A stretch of 64,000 nucleotides of DNA from Batillaria attramentaria (lineage: Eukaryota; Mollusca; Gastropoda; Batillariidae), in NCBI GenBank assembly GCA_018292915.2, contig JACVVK020000336.1, positions 507,001-571,000 on the forward strand. Reading direction: 5' to 3'. Shown here piece after piece: positions 1 through 11,545 of this stretch. Numbering within the stretch: position 1 is the stretch's first letter; every line of letters starts with the position of its first letter. Both the position numbers and the translations under genes were made by a program. Under the pieces are notes generated by a model. The model worked only from the letters and a program-made list of their open reading frames with translations. It made no database searches and had not been told where the DNA came from.

Positions 1-46
1 GCACCAGGGGCTAGTCACAATGAGACGGCAATGCTACTGGTCAAAT
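1..46 (+). CDS. Gene 1, partial Ig exon (3' end only)
   Basis: This is the last 15 codons plus one base of an Ig-domain exon. It reads APGASHNETAMLLVK and ends at a GTAAGG donor in phase 1. It is identical to the end of the gene 2 exon at 62692-62982, which shows the missing upstream part of this exon type: a C2-like Ig domain with CTWDEGNPP around the B-strand Cys and DAGLIRC at the F strand. NET is a potential N-glycosylation site. The next exon that fits in phase (1) and by homology is at 11874, which would make this intron 11.8 kb. The exon belongs to the ectodomain of a membrane receptor whose 5' half lies left of the window. Confidence 0.8.
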
Positions 47-80
47 GTAAGGGCAGTTTTTCAATTTCTTTTTAAATGTA

Positions 81-286
81 GCTTCCATAGTAATGGAAAC
101 AACATTATAAGAAGGGCTGATTTTTCTATGTTCAAAGTAAACTTTTTGTGGAACAAACGAACGCCGCTTGCATTTTCGGCAGAGACAATGATCCAAGACT
201 AACTCGGACAGTGACGTAGGAAAAATAACGTCATCTTTACTAACGCGCATGGTGCACAGAAAGGTACTTCTCCGCTGCAGTGAGTG

Positions 287-322
<36 letters not shown>

Positions 323-640
323 AGGCCTGTATCTCCGAAAATAGTCAACCGATTGGCTTCAAACTTGGAACTTCCGAAGAAATCAAGATTTTTAGTCAGA
401 GCGAGCAGTCGATTTCTGAGTTATCGCCCTTTTGGGAAAAGTTGTTGTCTCGCGTTTACAGGCGTACAATTTATTTAAATCACTCTCTTTTTTAATGTTG
501 ACAGCACAACTACGGACTCTGAACAGAGGTACATTTTGGAGGTAGTTCCTCTTATACTTTTGACGTAAGCCGTTCCTTATTTGACAGTGCATTTTAGATC
601 TCAAAATCGCTCATACTGTATGTAGATAATGTGTCTCTGG
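81..640. repeat. Microsatellite-bearing interspersed repeat, copy 1
   Basis: Begins at a short palindrome, CCATAGTAATGG flanked by AGCTT and AAACAACATTA; carries a (TG)n tract (288-319), then CCAGGCCTGTATCTCCGAAA and a 300-bp body with TTATCGCCCTTTTGGGAAAA. Relatives: 3440-3710, 4665-5302, 48860-49742 and 63015-63600. No ORF. Confidence 0.78.
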
Positions 641-689
641 TGTCATAGAACAAAACATTTAGAAACATTCACTGCAGCTGTTATCTTCA

Positions 690-1130
690 GTTGATTGTAC
701 CCCAAGCACATTTCTGCCACAAGCCTCACAAACATCAAACAAAAGACGCACGCGCACTGACACAAAGTATGAGTTTCATTTTGCCGACATCCTGTTTGAT
801 TGACGTAATGCTGGCCTTACTTGGGGATGTCTCACCAGGTTATCCGAATTTCTGTATTTGGGTACCTGGAAAGCAGGAATTTCATCGATGTTCTGGGCTT
901 TGTTTTTGCCACTGACTCTCACTTAGCAGCATAACAGAGTGAGAGAACATCACAGAGGTCCCAATGGAGCATATGCACAAACGCGCGCGCGCGTGTGTGT
1001 GCGCGTGTGTGTGTGTGCGCGCGCACGCGAGACATAACATATTGTGAGAAAACTCCTCCTCTCCGATACATAGCATTACAAAAGAACGAGCGTGACGACA
1101 GCAAGGGATTAAATGGAAACAACATATTGG
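690..1130. repeat. Interspersed repeat with CG/TG core
   Basis: TTGCCACTGACTCTCACTTA, a CGCGCG/TGTGTG core (980-1030) and GGAAACAACATATTGGGCTG. It recurs at the right edge (63670-64000) and, in reverse and more diverged, at 47735-48240 (CCCAATATGTTGTTTCCATT; GTGAGTCAGTGGCAAAAACG). Confidence 0.65.
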
Positions 1131-1684
1131 GCTGGTGATCATCTTGTTTTGTTTTGTTCCAGCAAATACACTTTAATACCTTGCGCGTTCATTACATGCA
1201 GACTGGATATTGTCTTATTAAATTTTGTCTTTGCCCAAATTCGCGATGAGTCACTGCCCCCCCCCCCCCCCCCCTTCCCCGCTACCCTCCTGTTTGATTT
1301 TTGGAAGCTGTGCCCCTTTCGCTCAGTGACCCCCCCCCCCCCCCCCCCGAGAAATCAGTGGATTTATCAGTGACCGTGTATGAGGAAACAACAACATGTC
1401 AGAGAGGGAATGACAGCCAGGAGTCATCAGTAGTATAGTGACTGTATTGTTTTCACAATACTTCACTGTTTTCTTAACTACGTCCCTAATAAGCCACACA
1501 TTTTCTGTATCCTGCATTCATTGTAACCATTGTTTTAAAGATGTGATCATTTTGTGTGTCATAGGCAAATACTTTCGGTGACCTTCATCTTACTTTTGGA
1601 TTGAAGCTGGCAGTGAGAAAATTTCCTTAATCGGCCTAACCTCTGGCACACTATTTCTGTATTGCCTTATTGCCGATTGCGAGA

Positions 1685-2680
1685 GATGATGATGATTATG
1701 ATGATGATGAAGAAACTTTATTTATCATCGGTAAAAGTTTTGACAGAAATTCGCCAGTTTGCAAACTTGCCGTTGCTAATACTACAGACATATCTTCTAA
1801 GGAAAAAATGGAGCAAAATATAAAAGAGAAAAAATAAATTAACACAGAAGATTATGTACAAAACCGTAGAGAAAATCGTCCATCAGGTCCAAACGCATTC
1901 ATGCACACGTGCGACCTTCGTAAACACAGATCACTGATATAATACTGAAATGATGTAAAATAGAAAATCAAAATTACAGGTTGCCGCGTAACGTACGTTA
2001 CGTGCGATCAATTAGGTACTGTTTGAGTGTACGCATAAACATAGAAGTAGATATAGTTTGTTTCAGGTGAGAAGGTAGAAATATCCATTGTAATGCTCCA
2101 GCGAAGGAAAGGCTTGTTTTAAATAAGTCAATACGGGGTAATGGTAAGCGCAGGATGCCATTCCTCGAGGTCCTCTCATGCCGCCGATTTAAATTAAAGA
2201 GTTTCCAGATATGGTGGCATTGTCTCGTTGAAGATTTTATGTAGGAATACACACTTATTGTAGGTAAACTGGTGTTCAAGGCTAAGATGATTTTTTTAAA
2301 ATTTTTCGCTACTTGAAAGGGGTTCCGGAAGAACCATTTTAACAGCTCTCTTGTACAGCGAATTGAGTCTGGCCATATGGACATCGCTGCACCCGTCCCA
2401 AACAGTGGAGGGATAACTAACATGTTATGTTATATGTGCGTTAAAAAAACAGCTTTCGGCTATGTATATCAGTTATGTGCCTTAGCTGAGAAAGTAAATG
2501 TACGTTTTTCGAAAGAGTTTTACACAGTGCATTAATCTGGGCCTCCCATTTCAGCTGATCGTCAACAATAACACCTAAAAATCGACGGCCTGTAACTTGC
2601 TGAACTGGCTGGCCGTTCGAACGAAGTTTTAATGGGGAAAGATGACGCTGATGTTTTTGCCGCGTTGTGACTAGCATATG
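1685..2680 (-). mobile_element. CR1-like LINE 3' fragment
   Basis: Minus-strand frames show MLVTTRQKHQRHLSPLKL, RRFLGVIVDDQLKWEAQIN and NVHLLSQLRH, then after a frameshift PLPRIDLFKTSLSFAGALQW and LKQYLID. The order matches the end of a CR1-type reverse transcriptase ORF. The 3' end is at the ATG/ATC repeat near 1687 with AACTTTATTTATC. Close to the fragment at 49755-50770 (TTRQNHQRHLPSLNL). Broken by frameshift and stops. Confidence 0.78.
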
Positions 2681-2813
2681 TAGCGTTGGTGGGCGTTATG
2701 GGGATGGAAGTGTCCTACACGGCAGCAACGGGGGTTCGTTGTTTCGCTCTCCAATGACCACCGACAGAGTTTCTGACAGTTCCAACATATTTATTCCGTA
2801 GCCTCTCATTCAG

Positions 2814-2945
2814 TCGGGTCGTGAGTTCAAATCCCGGCTAGGGTCAAACATTTGTGCTGGCTTTTTCATCGTTGCCTCGTCTTTGATATCATCCGTATGT
2901 GGCGGAAAAGGACGTTAAACTCCCAAACACTCACTCACCCACCCT
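2814..2945 (+). mobile_element. tRNA-derived SINE, 5'-truncated
   Basis: Starts within the tRNA-like head at GGGTCGTGAGTTCAAATCCC (B box), then the body GTGCTGGCTTTTTCATCGTT, GATATCATCCGTATGTGGCG, GAAAAGGACGTTAAAC, and an ACTC-rich end. Same family as the full copies at 32624 and 44338. Confidence 0.8.
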
Positions 2946-3439
2946 TGTTGGTTGAACATTTCCAACGCAGGGGTACAGGAAGCCGGAGTACTAGGAGAAC
3001 CCCCTCCCTTCCCCCCTTCCATCTCTTGAGGAAACGTTAGAAACAATAGATGACGTATACATAGCCGGTTAACCGGTTTTAAACCTCGGTTTTCTATTTT
3101 CTTCCTCCCGAATCTAGCCGCTCTGTCCTTCCTTTGAGAAATCGTACCGGTTCCACCCTCTACTTTTTATCCCCTAGTGACAGTGAACACTACTCACTGC
3201 TCAGCTTTTGTGCTTTGCTTGCACATGCAGCTGAACAGCACACGACATGTGTCACAGCTAACTCGGGCTTCACGTGGACTGCAAGTGAGCTGATGCGGTA
3301 AAATTCACAGAACGCTTCCCTCAAACATCGGTCTTGATATACTGGGTGCCAAAATAACTCAACTTTTGTTAATACCGGAAAAAATGAATTGAAAGATGGA
3401 AGATATTTTTCGCGTTTCTTTTGGACGTCAGTATATATA

Positions 3440-3710
3440 TAGCAGGAGCGATTTTGAGATCTAAAGTGAGTTCTCCTGCACTTTCATGAGGTGCGGCTTA
3501 CGTCAAAAGTATAACAGCGACAACCTCCAAAATTCACTCTGTTTAGAGTCCCTATTCATACTATTTCCAAAAAATGGAGTGATTTAGATAAATAATACGC
3601 CTTTAAACGCCAGAAACCAACTTTTCTGAAAAGGGCAATAACTCGCAAATCATGTGTGCAATCGTACCTGGATCGGGCCGTCTGTTCAAAGATGTTGATT
3701 CATTAAGAAA
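3440..3710. repeat. Microsatellite-bearing repeat family, partial copy 2
   Basis: Reverse orientation relative to copy 1: GAGCGATTTTGAGATCTAAA, ACGTCAAAAGTATAACAGCG and AAAAGGGCAATAACTCGCAA. Lacks the microsatellite half. Flanked on the right by a further repeat. Confidence 0.7.
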
Positions 3711-3719
3711 TCCGGTCCC

Positions 3720-4670
3720 ATGGGCTCGCCTTCACGCGGCGGGGCTGATTTCGCCAAGCTTGCCCACCCCTTTTGCTCTTTCTTTACTCTTATTTCTGCC
3801 TCCCTCGGTCCATTCACCGGTCTTTTGCTCTCTTAAAGTATCCTCCGGGGGGAGGTCAGTAAGCGGGTGTTTGCTGACCCTTAGTCCAGTGAAACATCTG
3901 AGGGTCATTCCTGAAGGCCGACTTCACTGGATTCCCCCCCCCCCCCACCTGGTCTTCACCCTGGCGGGCATTTTTCACAGCGCCCTGCTGGTGCTGCCGA
4001 ACACCTGTCATGTTGAAGATCTTCACAACGCACCCCTCTCTGGTGCGTTGTTTTTCCTAAACCGCCTCATGGCGGGGAGGTTCCGTGTTGGAGCGGTCTA
4101 TTCTCCAACTGCCTCCCAGGCATGTTGTCTTCATTGGCAACTAAGGAATTTTCCTTCCTACCTCTGTCTATCCCTCACCAGCCCATTCCCCTGTCTCTTT
4201 CTCTTTAAAACCTCCCGAATTTAGCCGCTCTGTCCTTCCTCTCATCTCTCAGCTGATTTCTAAGTTCGGCCCTTTCATCTATATTTCTTCTGAATAACCT
4301 CTCACTCACGTCTGCACTACCAGTGGTTATAGGAATAAGTGATGTTGGGCATATGCTGCGAACTGGTTTATTGCGCCTAGGAGATGATAAGTTGCAATAT
4401 TTGCTGTATATGCGCTTAGTATTTATCTTTGTTTTACCCAGTTGTAATTGTTATTTGTTTTCTACGCTTTTTTTGCAACCGGGAGTTCGAAAAATTAGCA
4501 TGAAAATGCAGCGTCTCCTGCATGCCCTAGGTTTATATTGCCCCGTAGACCAGTTTGCATCTTTTGTCCAACGTTACATTTTTGTTTTTTTCATGTAGTG
4601 CAGGCACACTCAGCCGCGAATTAGTCTTTGTGGCTTGCGCGGCTTTAAGCCCTAAAAACTCACTCACTCA
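3720..4670. repeat. Interspersed repeat with (ACTC)n tail
   Basis: The part 4225-4670 (CTCAGCTGATTTCTAAGTTC, GGTTTATTGCGCCTAGGAGA, CGCGGCTTTAAGCCCTAAAA, then ACTCACTC) recurs in short form at 40610-40950. The stretch 3720-4200 is Pro/Leu/Ser-coding in one frame for 190 codons but shows no domain, so I treat it as repeat, perhaps a LINE 3' region. Confidence 0.55.
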
Positions 4671-5048
4671 CTCATTAAGAAACCCCAAATTTGAAATAGT
4701 TCGATTGAGTATTTTCGGAGATACAGGCATCTGAACTGGGTTCACATGCAATGTCAACTGAGGCACGGTTTACATGAAAAAATATAAGAGCGACCATTTC
4801 CTAATAGTGACTCAGTTCAGAGTCTGTATTCAAGCTAACTACTTCCAAAAACATGAGGGATTTAAATAAATATGACTCCTGTGAACGCCAGACAACCAAC
4901 TTGTCTCAAAAGGGCAAAAGGACTTCTAAACCACTTAAGCAAATCGCCAAACGCTCCGTTCCTCTAACCACAAAGTTTGATACATTTGGAGATCCCAAAT
5001 TTGAATCCATTCGGTTGAGTATTTTCGGAGAAACAGGCCTGGATACAC

Positions 5049-5086
<38 letters not shown>

Positions 5087-5302
5087 CGGCACTCAGTGAG
5101 GAGGAGAAGTGCGTTCGCTGCACCATACACGTCAGCATCGATGACGCACGTTTTCTTACGTCATTGTCAGAGTTACACTTGCAAAATAGTCGCTGCGGGA
5201 GATCAGCAATGACGTGTGTTTGTAACACAGAGGCTTGCCTATGAACGTGGAAAATTTAGCCCGTCCTATGATGTTGTTTCCATTACTATGGTAACAACAT
5301 AA
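4665..5302. repeat. Microsatellite-bearing repeat family, copy 3
   Basis: Reverse orientation, with GGTTGAGTATTTTCGGAGAA, a (CA)n tract at 5051-5083, TGAGGAGGAGAAGTGCGTTC and the terminal palindrome GTTTCCATTACTATGGTAAC. Confidence 0.78.
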
Positions 5303-5313
5303 AAATCCCGCTT

Positions 5314-5384
5314 GCCTCGGCTGGGACTCGAACCCGAGTCTCCCGGTCCATCGTCCGAAGTACTAACCACTACACTACGGGGGC
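5314..5384 (-). pseudogene. tRNA-like sequence
   Basis: On the minus strand: GCCCCCGTAGTGTAGTGGTT (A box TAGTGTAGTGGTTAGTAC) and GGGTTCGAGTCCC (B box), ending CCGAGGC. The acceptor stem has two mismatches and the anticodon loop counts eight bases, so this is a tRNA pseudogene or SINE head, not a working tRNA. It abuts the end of a microsatellite-bearing repeat. Confidence 0.5.
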
Positions 5385-5399
5385 CGGTAAGCCAACAGT

Positions 5400-6088
5400 A
5401 CTGCGATGGGACGATAATTTTGATATCGTTCAGATCGTTCAGATCTTTAGACTTGGGAATTGGTACTACTTTTGCTTTCTTAACTCTTTCAAGCCTGGCC
5501 CTCCACAGGCAAGTTAACCACCCCAGCCTGGGGGGTTTTGACTGTGCAGTGCTTCAGAATGGGGTACCTCACTGATTGTCCAATATCTCTCCAAGTAACC
5601 CACCGATTGTAAAATCCTTTGGGTATGATGTTCTAAACATATCTGTGTGTCTGCAAAATAATGTTTAGTGCCATTTTGACCGTTTTTGCGAAAATGTCAC
5701 ACGTTTGATTATGAATGTAACAAAAATACAAGGGTTGCTCATACACTTCAAGTTCAATTGCATGCAACTAATAAAACAAAACACACAAAAATAGAAACAA
5801 ATATAAACAAATTCAGGACGAAGTGGTTGCCATACCAACGCCTTATGCAACAAAAGTAATACATGTACAGTCAGTGAAACATAAAGACGTACTTCGTCTC
5901 GGTGTGTCTAATCTAAATATGTGCATACATGTAAGTATACATACTTATATGTGGGTACACACAGTTATATGTACATGTGTTTATGTAAACGGACTAGATA
6001 TACATACATGTATGTAGATATGGTCTGTTTAGAATGAAACATGCAATGTTGCTGTCGAGTACTCCTCCTTGAAAGTAGAAAGATGGAA

Positions 6089-6135
<47 letters not shown>

Positions 6136-6720
6136 CAATCATATGCGACTTTCTGTTGTACGTGCTAAATACCACATCACTAGTAATATATTGGACTGTA
6201 TCCAGGTCTCTATAATGTAACTATACTGTGTTACTGTTAAGCATAGAATGCACGTATCAATGTCTTGGTTCATTTAGTTATGTGCTGTATTGTAATGTCT
6301 CTGTTACTATAATGTATATATATGACAAAAACAGAATAAAAAGAAACAAAACACACCTTACCCTTCATATGGTGTTATTGATAGCACTTGCACAGAAATG
6401 ATGATCATATGTCCATGAAATCACAGGTAAAACAATGCACACAAATACAGTCAAGGACACCTGGTGAGCCACAGTCCTCTGTCACAATGTCCATTTAGTT
6501 ACTCCGTGTCACACACTTTTGTAAACACCACTGCACATCCAAAACAGGAAATATGTGTTGTTTCACACTTGACATCTGACAGGATAAAAAATAATATTAT
6601 TTTACACCTGCATGGCAGTTTATCTGATTTCCCCTGAAGTCATCAGTTTGAAACACACGATTACGAAATTCACACACTCGCAGTGAAATGTGACTGTAAC
6701 TTAGGGTAGGGGGGGAAGAC
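5400..6720. other. Intronic stretch without recognised gene
   Basis: AT-rich single-copy-looking DNA with the (GT)n at 6091, an AATAAA at 6334 and no ORF above background. Poly-G run at 6709 precedes the piggyBac stop. Confidence 0.5.
6091..6133. repeat. (GT)n microsatellite
   Basis: About 21 uninterrupted GT units. Confidence 0.97.
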
Positions 6721-6728
6721 AACTTTGT

Positions 6729-7879
6729 TCAGTTCAATTCAAGTCCAAGTGCTTCTTTTACAGCTGTTTTATAGTCAGTCCTTTCATGAAAAATCTGGAA
6801 GCAGGGCTGAATGCAGAGTCCGACTCTACACTTCGTACACTCGAAAGTCGTGTCTTTCCTGTGCAGGTACCTTTTCTCGTTTGATGGGTCTCGAAAGCTG
6901 CAGCAGGCACAGAGTCGTTGTGGAACCCGTTTCTTTTCTGTTGAGGGTATTTTGGTGGGGTAGTGCCCTCTGCCTTTGCCCGAAAGGCGTTCAGCATCCA
7001 CTGGGAGGCCCGGAAGGGGGTTCTGCAGTCGGGGTATCTCTTCCGACAACTGTTCCACCAGCTCAAGTGTGAACTGGTACTGGCTTTTGGGGTTTTCTGC
7101 GTTCATTTTGTACAGTAGATAGCTCTGCACTTTCGCCAAGTGCAGCAGATGGAACACAGTTCTCTTCCACCATTTCACAGTTTTCCTGTAGAAGCTGTAA
7201 TAGCTTACATTTTGATCAAACTGATCGACCCCTTTCATCTTCTTGTTATAGTCGTTGACCAGTTTGATCTTCAGTCTGACGTTGCCTTGGCGATCGTTGC
7301 CAACACGTTCCTTCTCTGTGGTGTGCACTGTTGACAGAAAGAAAACATCCTTCTTGTCCTTCAGCCAAAGGCAGAGGAGATCACCCTTTCTCCGGAAGAT
7401 GGACTCATTCTTTTGGAGTTTGATGTTCTTTGGGTGCATCTCCTCTGGAATGCCCTCTCTGCCCGTGCGTACAGTGCCAACAGCCCTCGTTCCTCTATCC
7501 TTGAGGTCTTCAAACAGTTCAGGGCTGGAGAAGTGGCTGTCCATGTACACCACATGCCCTTTGTCCTGAAAGTCTTGTGACAGCCTCTTCACGACATTTG
7601 GCCCGTGGTTTTTTTCCCTACCCTCAGGTCCTGCTCCAGTGTAAACTTCCATTTTACACACATACCCTGTAGCGGCATCGCACACACAGTACATCTTGAT
7701 GCCGTATCTTGTCGGCTTGCTGGGGATGTTAATTCGAAATGAAAGCCTTCCTCTCCATGGCACCATAGATTCGCCAACAGAGAGGTCTCTTCCTGGATAG
7801 TAGACGGCAGCGAACCGGTCTCCTATCTGCTCCAACACTGGTCGGATCTTGTAGAGTTTGTCCTGGTTGTCAGACACAG
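6729..7879 (-). pseudogene. piggyBac transposase, catalytic and C-terminal piece
   Basis: The minus frame is open for 382 codons to TGA at 6731. It starts SDNQDKLYKIRPVLEQIG, has SVGESMVPWRGR, IPSKPTRYGIK, YMDSHFSSPELF, NDYNKKMKGVDQFDQ, and ends in a Cys-rich domain (CACC, CTKC, CIQPC, FH). The catalytic triad of piggyBac is Asp-Asp-Asp. The second (YMDSHF) and third (GVDQFD) are kept, but the first, normally xDExM before the GR motif, is Gly here (VGESM). So even this intact stretch probably lacks activity. I did not find convincing terminal repeats. Confidence 0.87.
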
Positions 7880-7884
7880 AAAAT

Positions 7885-8391
7885 TACTTTAGAGTACATT
7901 TATTTTTGTTGTGCTGAACAAAAACAATGTGCCCCCCCCCCCCACACACAATGTGCCCACACAATGTGCACACGCACACAACTGATGTGCCTACACATTG
8001 TGCACACGCACACAACTGATGTGCCTACACAATGTGCACACGCACGCAACTGATGTGCCTACACAATGTGCACACGCACGCAACTGATGTGCCTACACAA
8101 TGTGCACACGCACGCAACTGATGTGCCTACACAATGTGCACACGCACACAACTGATGTGCCTACACAATGTGCACACGCACGCAACTGATGTGCCTACAC
8201 AATGACTGTGCTCCCCCCCCCCCCCCCCCCCCACACACACACACAAATGTGCCCACATACACATGCATTACGTGTATCTATGTAAGACTTTTTCAGTAAA
8301 TGACACGAGTATAAACAATAACATAATAATAAATAATACATAGCTCTTATAGAGCGCCGTTCTCCAACTCCAAGGACTCGCTGCGCGTTAA

Positions 8392-8441
<50 letters not shown>

Positions 8442-9506
8442 ATTTACATCCCCTCAGCATACATACAATTGGCAGTGCAACGAACTCATGATGCACACAG
8501 ACTTAACAAAGGTTTAGCTATCGAAGGCTTGGCGGAAGAGGTAGGTCTTCAGATGCGATTTAAACAGAGGCAGTGAGGTCTGAAGGCGGAGTTCGATTGG
8601 CAAGGAGTTCCAGACAGTCGGGGCTAAAAAGCTGAAAGAGCGCTCTCCGGCAGTTTTCATGTTACGCTTCGGAATTTTGAGAAGTTTTTCACTAGCGGAA
8701 CGCAGGGTGCGCGACGGTTGATACTTACAGAGTAAGGCCGACAGGTAGGGAGGAAGAGAACCTTCGAAGAACCGGAATGCGAAAGTGGCGATTTTATAAT
8801 GGAAGCGGAATTTAACAGGGAGCCAGTGGAGATGTTTTAGCAAAGGCGTAACGTGATCCCTCTTTCGTTTTCTCAAGACGAGACGCGCCGCGTTGTTCTG
8901 GATCATCTGCAAACGATAGGTCTGGTCTGCCGGTAAACCTGCAAAGATGGAGTTGCAGTAATCCAACCGAGACGTCACGAACGCATTTACAAGCCTTGAT
9001 GCTGCACTTTCAGAGAGGAACGGCCTAAGTGAGGAGATCCTGCGGAGCTCAAGAAAAGCCGCACGGCAGACGCTGCTGATCTGATCATGCATGGAAAGCG
9101 TCTGGTCGATCTTCACACCTAGATATTTCACACACTTTTGGAAAGAGACCTGCGAACCACCGATGTTTGCGACCTCGCTGCCAATCAGTCTGAGACGCGA
9201 CTGAGAACCTACAGGCATGACCTCGGTTTTGTCAGTGTTAAGCTTAAGCTTGTTGCTACTCATCCAGGATAAAACATCTTCAATACAGCACTGAATGCTC
9301 AGCTGAGCAGAGCTGAAATGGTCGGGAGTACTGCTTTTTGACAGTTCAGTGTCGTCCGCATACTTGTGAAAATCACACTCATGAGCGGAGATCACATCAG
9401 ACAAAGGCTGTGAATAGAGCGTAAACAAAACAGGCCCTAAAACGGAGCCCTGGGGGACCCCAAACTCCAACAGACTAGGGGCAGACAACTGGCAATCACA
9501 CTCACA
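7885..9506 (-). mobile_element. CR1/L2-like LINE fragment inserted in piggyBac
   Basis: The minus frame encodes the reverse-transcriptase 3' part: [16 protein letters not shown], then [11 protein letters not shown] (catalytic YADD), [75 protein letters not shown] and [10 protein letters not shown]. This tail is typical of CR1/L2-type non-LTR elements. The frame is open over about 330 codons, so the copy is rather young. The endonuclease part is missing (5' truncation). The 3' region holds a (CA)n tract (8393-8438), a C tract and a 34-bp minisatellite. Confidence 0.88.
7965..8205. repeat. 34-bp minisatellite
   Basis: About seven head-to-tail copies of a 34-bp unit beginning AACTGATGTGCCTACACAAT and ending GTGCACACGCACGC. 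Copies differ at a few positions (ACGC versus ACAC). Units abut with no spacers. It sits in the 3' part of the CR1-like LINE. Confidence 0.9.
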
Positions 9507-9595
9507 TGGCATCATTGTCCACCACATGGAAGAAACCAAGGATGGCCAGGAATCTGTCCCGTGTCATGCATTTGTTGAACCAAGGTGTCTGGATA
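9507..9595 (-). pseudogene. piggyBac transposase, middle piece
   Basis: On the minus strand this reads [20 protein letters not shown], then [18 protein letters not shown] is the well-conserved motif just before the catalytic domain in piggyBac transposases. It joins without frame loss to the piece at 11197 once the inserted LINE is disregarded. On the other side, near 9507, a CR1-like LINE replaces the sequence until about 7880. Confidence 0.85.
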
Positions 9596-11196
9596 TTGTC
9601 GAAATGGTCAAAGCGAAATCTCACACCACTGGGAAAAATTACAGTCATTAAAACACTTGCCATGTCAAAGATTGTCCATCTATTCATTAACATTCCTGAC
9701 CCAAAGGCGCATTTTCTTAATGAGCTTAATAAGATGTTCTTCTCCTTCTTATGGGAAGGAAAGAGAAGTAAGATAAATAAGGCAACGATATGCTGTGGTT
9801 GCGAGCTAGGTGGTCTGAGAATGCTTGATGTGAATTCGTTTTTGACATCCATGAAGGTCAGCTGGATCAAACGTGTGTTTTTGTGTGATTCTGTGGTTAA
9901 AAATATTCTACTGGCCTCTTGTCCAGCATACAAAAACATACAGAAGTATGGCTCTGAATTTTTTAATGTTGTGATGCAGCAATGTAAAAATAAGTTTTGG
10001 GCAGATGTTGCCAAACACCTTAAAAATGTAGCCAACAGCTGTGTGCCCAAGCACTATGATGAGTTTTTATCAGAATGTATACATTATAATAAGCACATAG
10101 TGAGGGACAGGAAAACTGTACATATACCTGATTGGATGGATAATGGCATTTTGTTTATTAGTGACCTGGTAGATACTGATGGTCAGTTTCTTACTTATGA
10201 GAAGTTTAAAGAGAAATATCCTGGTGCTTCTACCAATTTCATATTGTACTCTGGTATTATTAATGCTATTAAGGGATACTTGCAGTGGACTGGCATCATC
10301 CGAACTTCATCCAATGTTGGATCTGGTAATAAGCTATGGCTACTGGTTGCGCAAGGTGGACAAAAAAGAGTGTATATGGTACTTGTACAGTCAAACTCAA
10401 GGTCTCAACCAGCTTGTGTTACAAAATGGAATCAACACTTTGTTGACTTGCCTGATTGGAAATGTATTTTTCGTAAACCTTTTTGTACAACTCCTGACTC
10501 CCAACTCAGATGGTTCCAGATAAGATTAGTTCACCGCTTATTGCCTACTAAAAGATTTCTGAATCTGCGAAAGCTGACGGAGTCAGCAGAATGTACTTTT
10601 TGTCAGCATGAAGAGGAAACCATTACCCACCTGTTCTGGGATTGTCGTCATGTACAAGGCTTTTGGGCAGAGTTCACTAACTGGCTTAAAGATAACTGTC
10701 CTAACTGTTCAGCACTGACGTTATCCAAGACTCTAGTTATTTTTGGTATTGCAAAAAATTTCCATACTGATTCAGTTGTTGATTTGTTAATATTGGTTGC
10801 AAAATTTTTTATTTACAAGTGTAGACTAAAAGAGTTCCGGCCGGATTTTACAGCCTTTACAAAGCTAGTCCGCCATTGGTATACTATAGAAAGATATAGA
10901 TATGGTGTTGCTGGGCAATATTCTAAGTTTTGTAGAATCTGGCTTCCATATGAGGCATTAATCCAATGAAACCTCATCTTATCTGTGGTGCATGGCACCC
11001 TAAGGTGTGGATTTCTCTCGCTCTCTCTCTCTCTCTCCTGTTATGTGCGTAGTTGTAAGCCAGCAAGCTATGTGTGAGGGTACATGTATATGTGTACTTT
11101 GCCGGATACCAAATTTTCTTTTATTTTGCCCGCCTGTCTGTACGTTTGTATGTATATATATGAAAAATGTCGAAAAAAAAAGAATAAAAAAAAAAA
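9596..11196 (+). mobile_element. Tx1/L1-like LINE, 5'-truncated, inserted in piggyBac
   Basis: A 3' end of LINE ORF2 is open to the stop after 10966. It has NLTPLGKITVIKTLAMSK, MFFSFLWEGKR, GGLRMLDVNSF, WFQIRLVHRLLPTKRFL and a zinc-finger-like CTFCQHEEETITHLFWDC. These are hallmarks of the C-terminal region of Tx1/L1-type ORF2. It ends in an A-rich tail at 11185-11196. AAGGTGTCTGGATA occurs at both ends (9582-9595 and 11197-11210), a 14-bp target-site duplication. The tract 10985-11190 is 3' untranslated. The ATG at 9506 lies outside the element and is not its start. Confidence 0.9.
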
Positions 11197-11545
11197 AAGG
11201 TGTCTGGATAGACGGATGGGCTGTGCACCAGTAACTTTTGAAATCTGGTTTCCATATGAGGCCCATGTTGATTGAAATAGCCAGGAACACACGCATTTCC
11301 TTCCACAAGGCAAACATGGAGTTTGGCGCAATATCGCCAGCTTTCGAGGCGATGCATTGTTCGGCGTACCTGTTTGTTTCACGAACGAAGAGGTCTAGCA
11401 TGTCGTCGTCGAAAAACTTGGAAAAATATTCCAGTGGCCTGGCCTCTTTGTTGATAGGTATTTTGATGCCTTCCTGGGCTGAAAAAGGTGGTACATGGGG
11501 CACATGGTCTTCAGTACCCCACAAAGCGTCGTTAGCGGCACGCAA
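11197..11545 (-). pseudogene. piggyBac transposase, N-terminal piece
   Basis: The minus frame reads MRAANDALWGTEDHVPHVPP, then RPLEYFSKFFDDDMLDLFV, CIASK and MRVFLAISINMGL, to PSIQTP. This is the DDE_Tnp_1_7 N-terminal helical region typical of piggyBac-type transposases. At 11197 the gene is broken by a LINE flanked by a 14-bp target duplication and continues at 9595 in the same frame. Upstream (11600-11700) an acidic frame with FESVPEDEGG may be more of the N-terminus, cut off by a short LINE-tail-like insert with TTCAATTCAATTC near 11568. Confidence 0.82.

Noticed and set aside
3652..4224. 190-codon plus-strand ORF
   Set aside because: Pro/Leu/Ser-rich without domain or splice context, overlaps a dispersed repeat and a poly-C run; treated as repeat.
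5314..5384. Functional tRNA gene
   Set aside because: A and B boxes are present but the acceptor stem has mismatches and the anticodon loop is eight bases.
6725..7569. Plus-strand ORFs over the piggyBac gene
   Set aside because: Antisense shadows of the transposase frame.
7965..8205. CRISPR-like regular repeats
   Set aside because: 34-bp units abut directly with no unique spacers, in a eukaryotic LINE context.
9506..9595. Plus-strand start of the 487-codon ORF
   Set aside because: The first 30 codons are antisense to the piggyBac piece and precede the LINE's target duplication; only the part from 9596 is LINE coding sequence.
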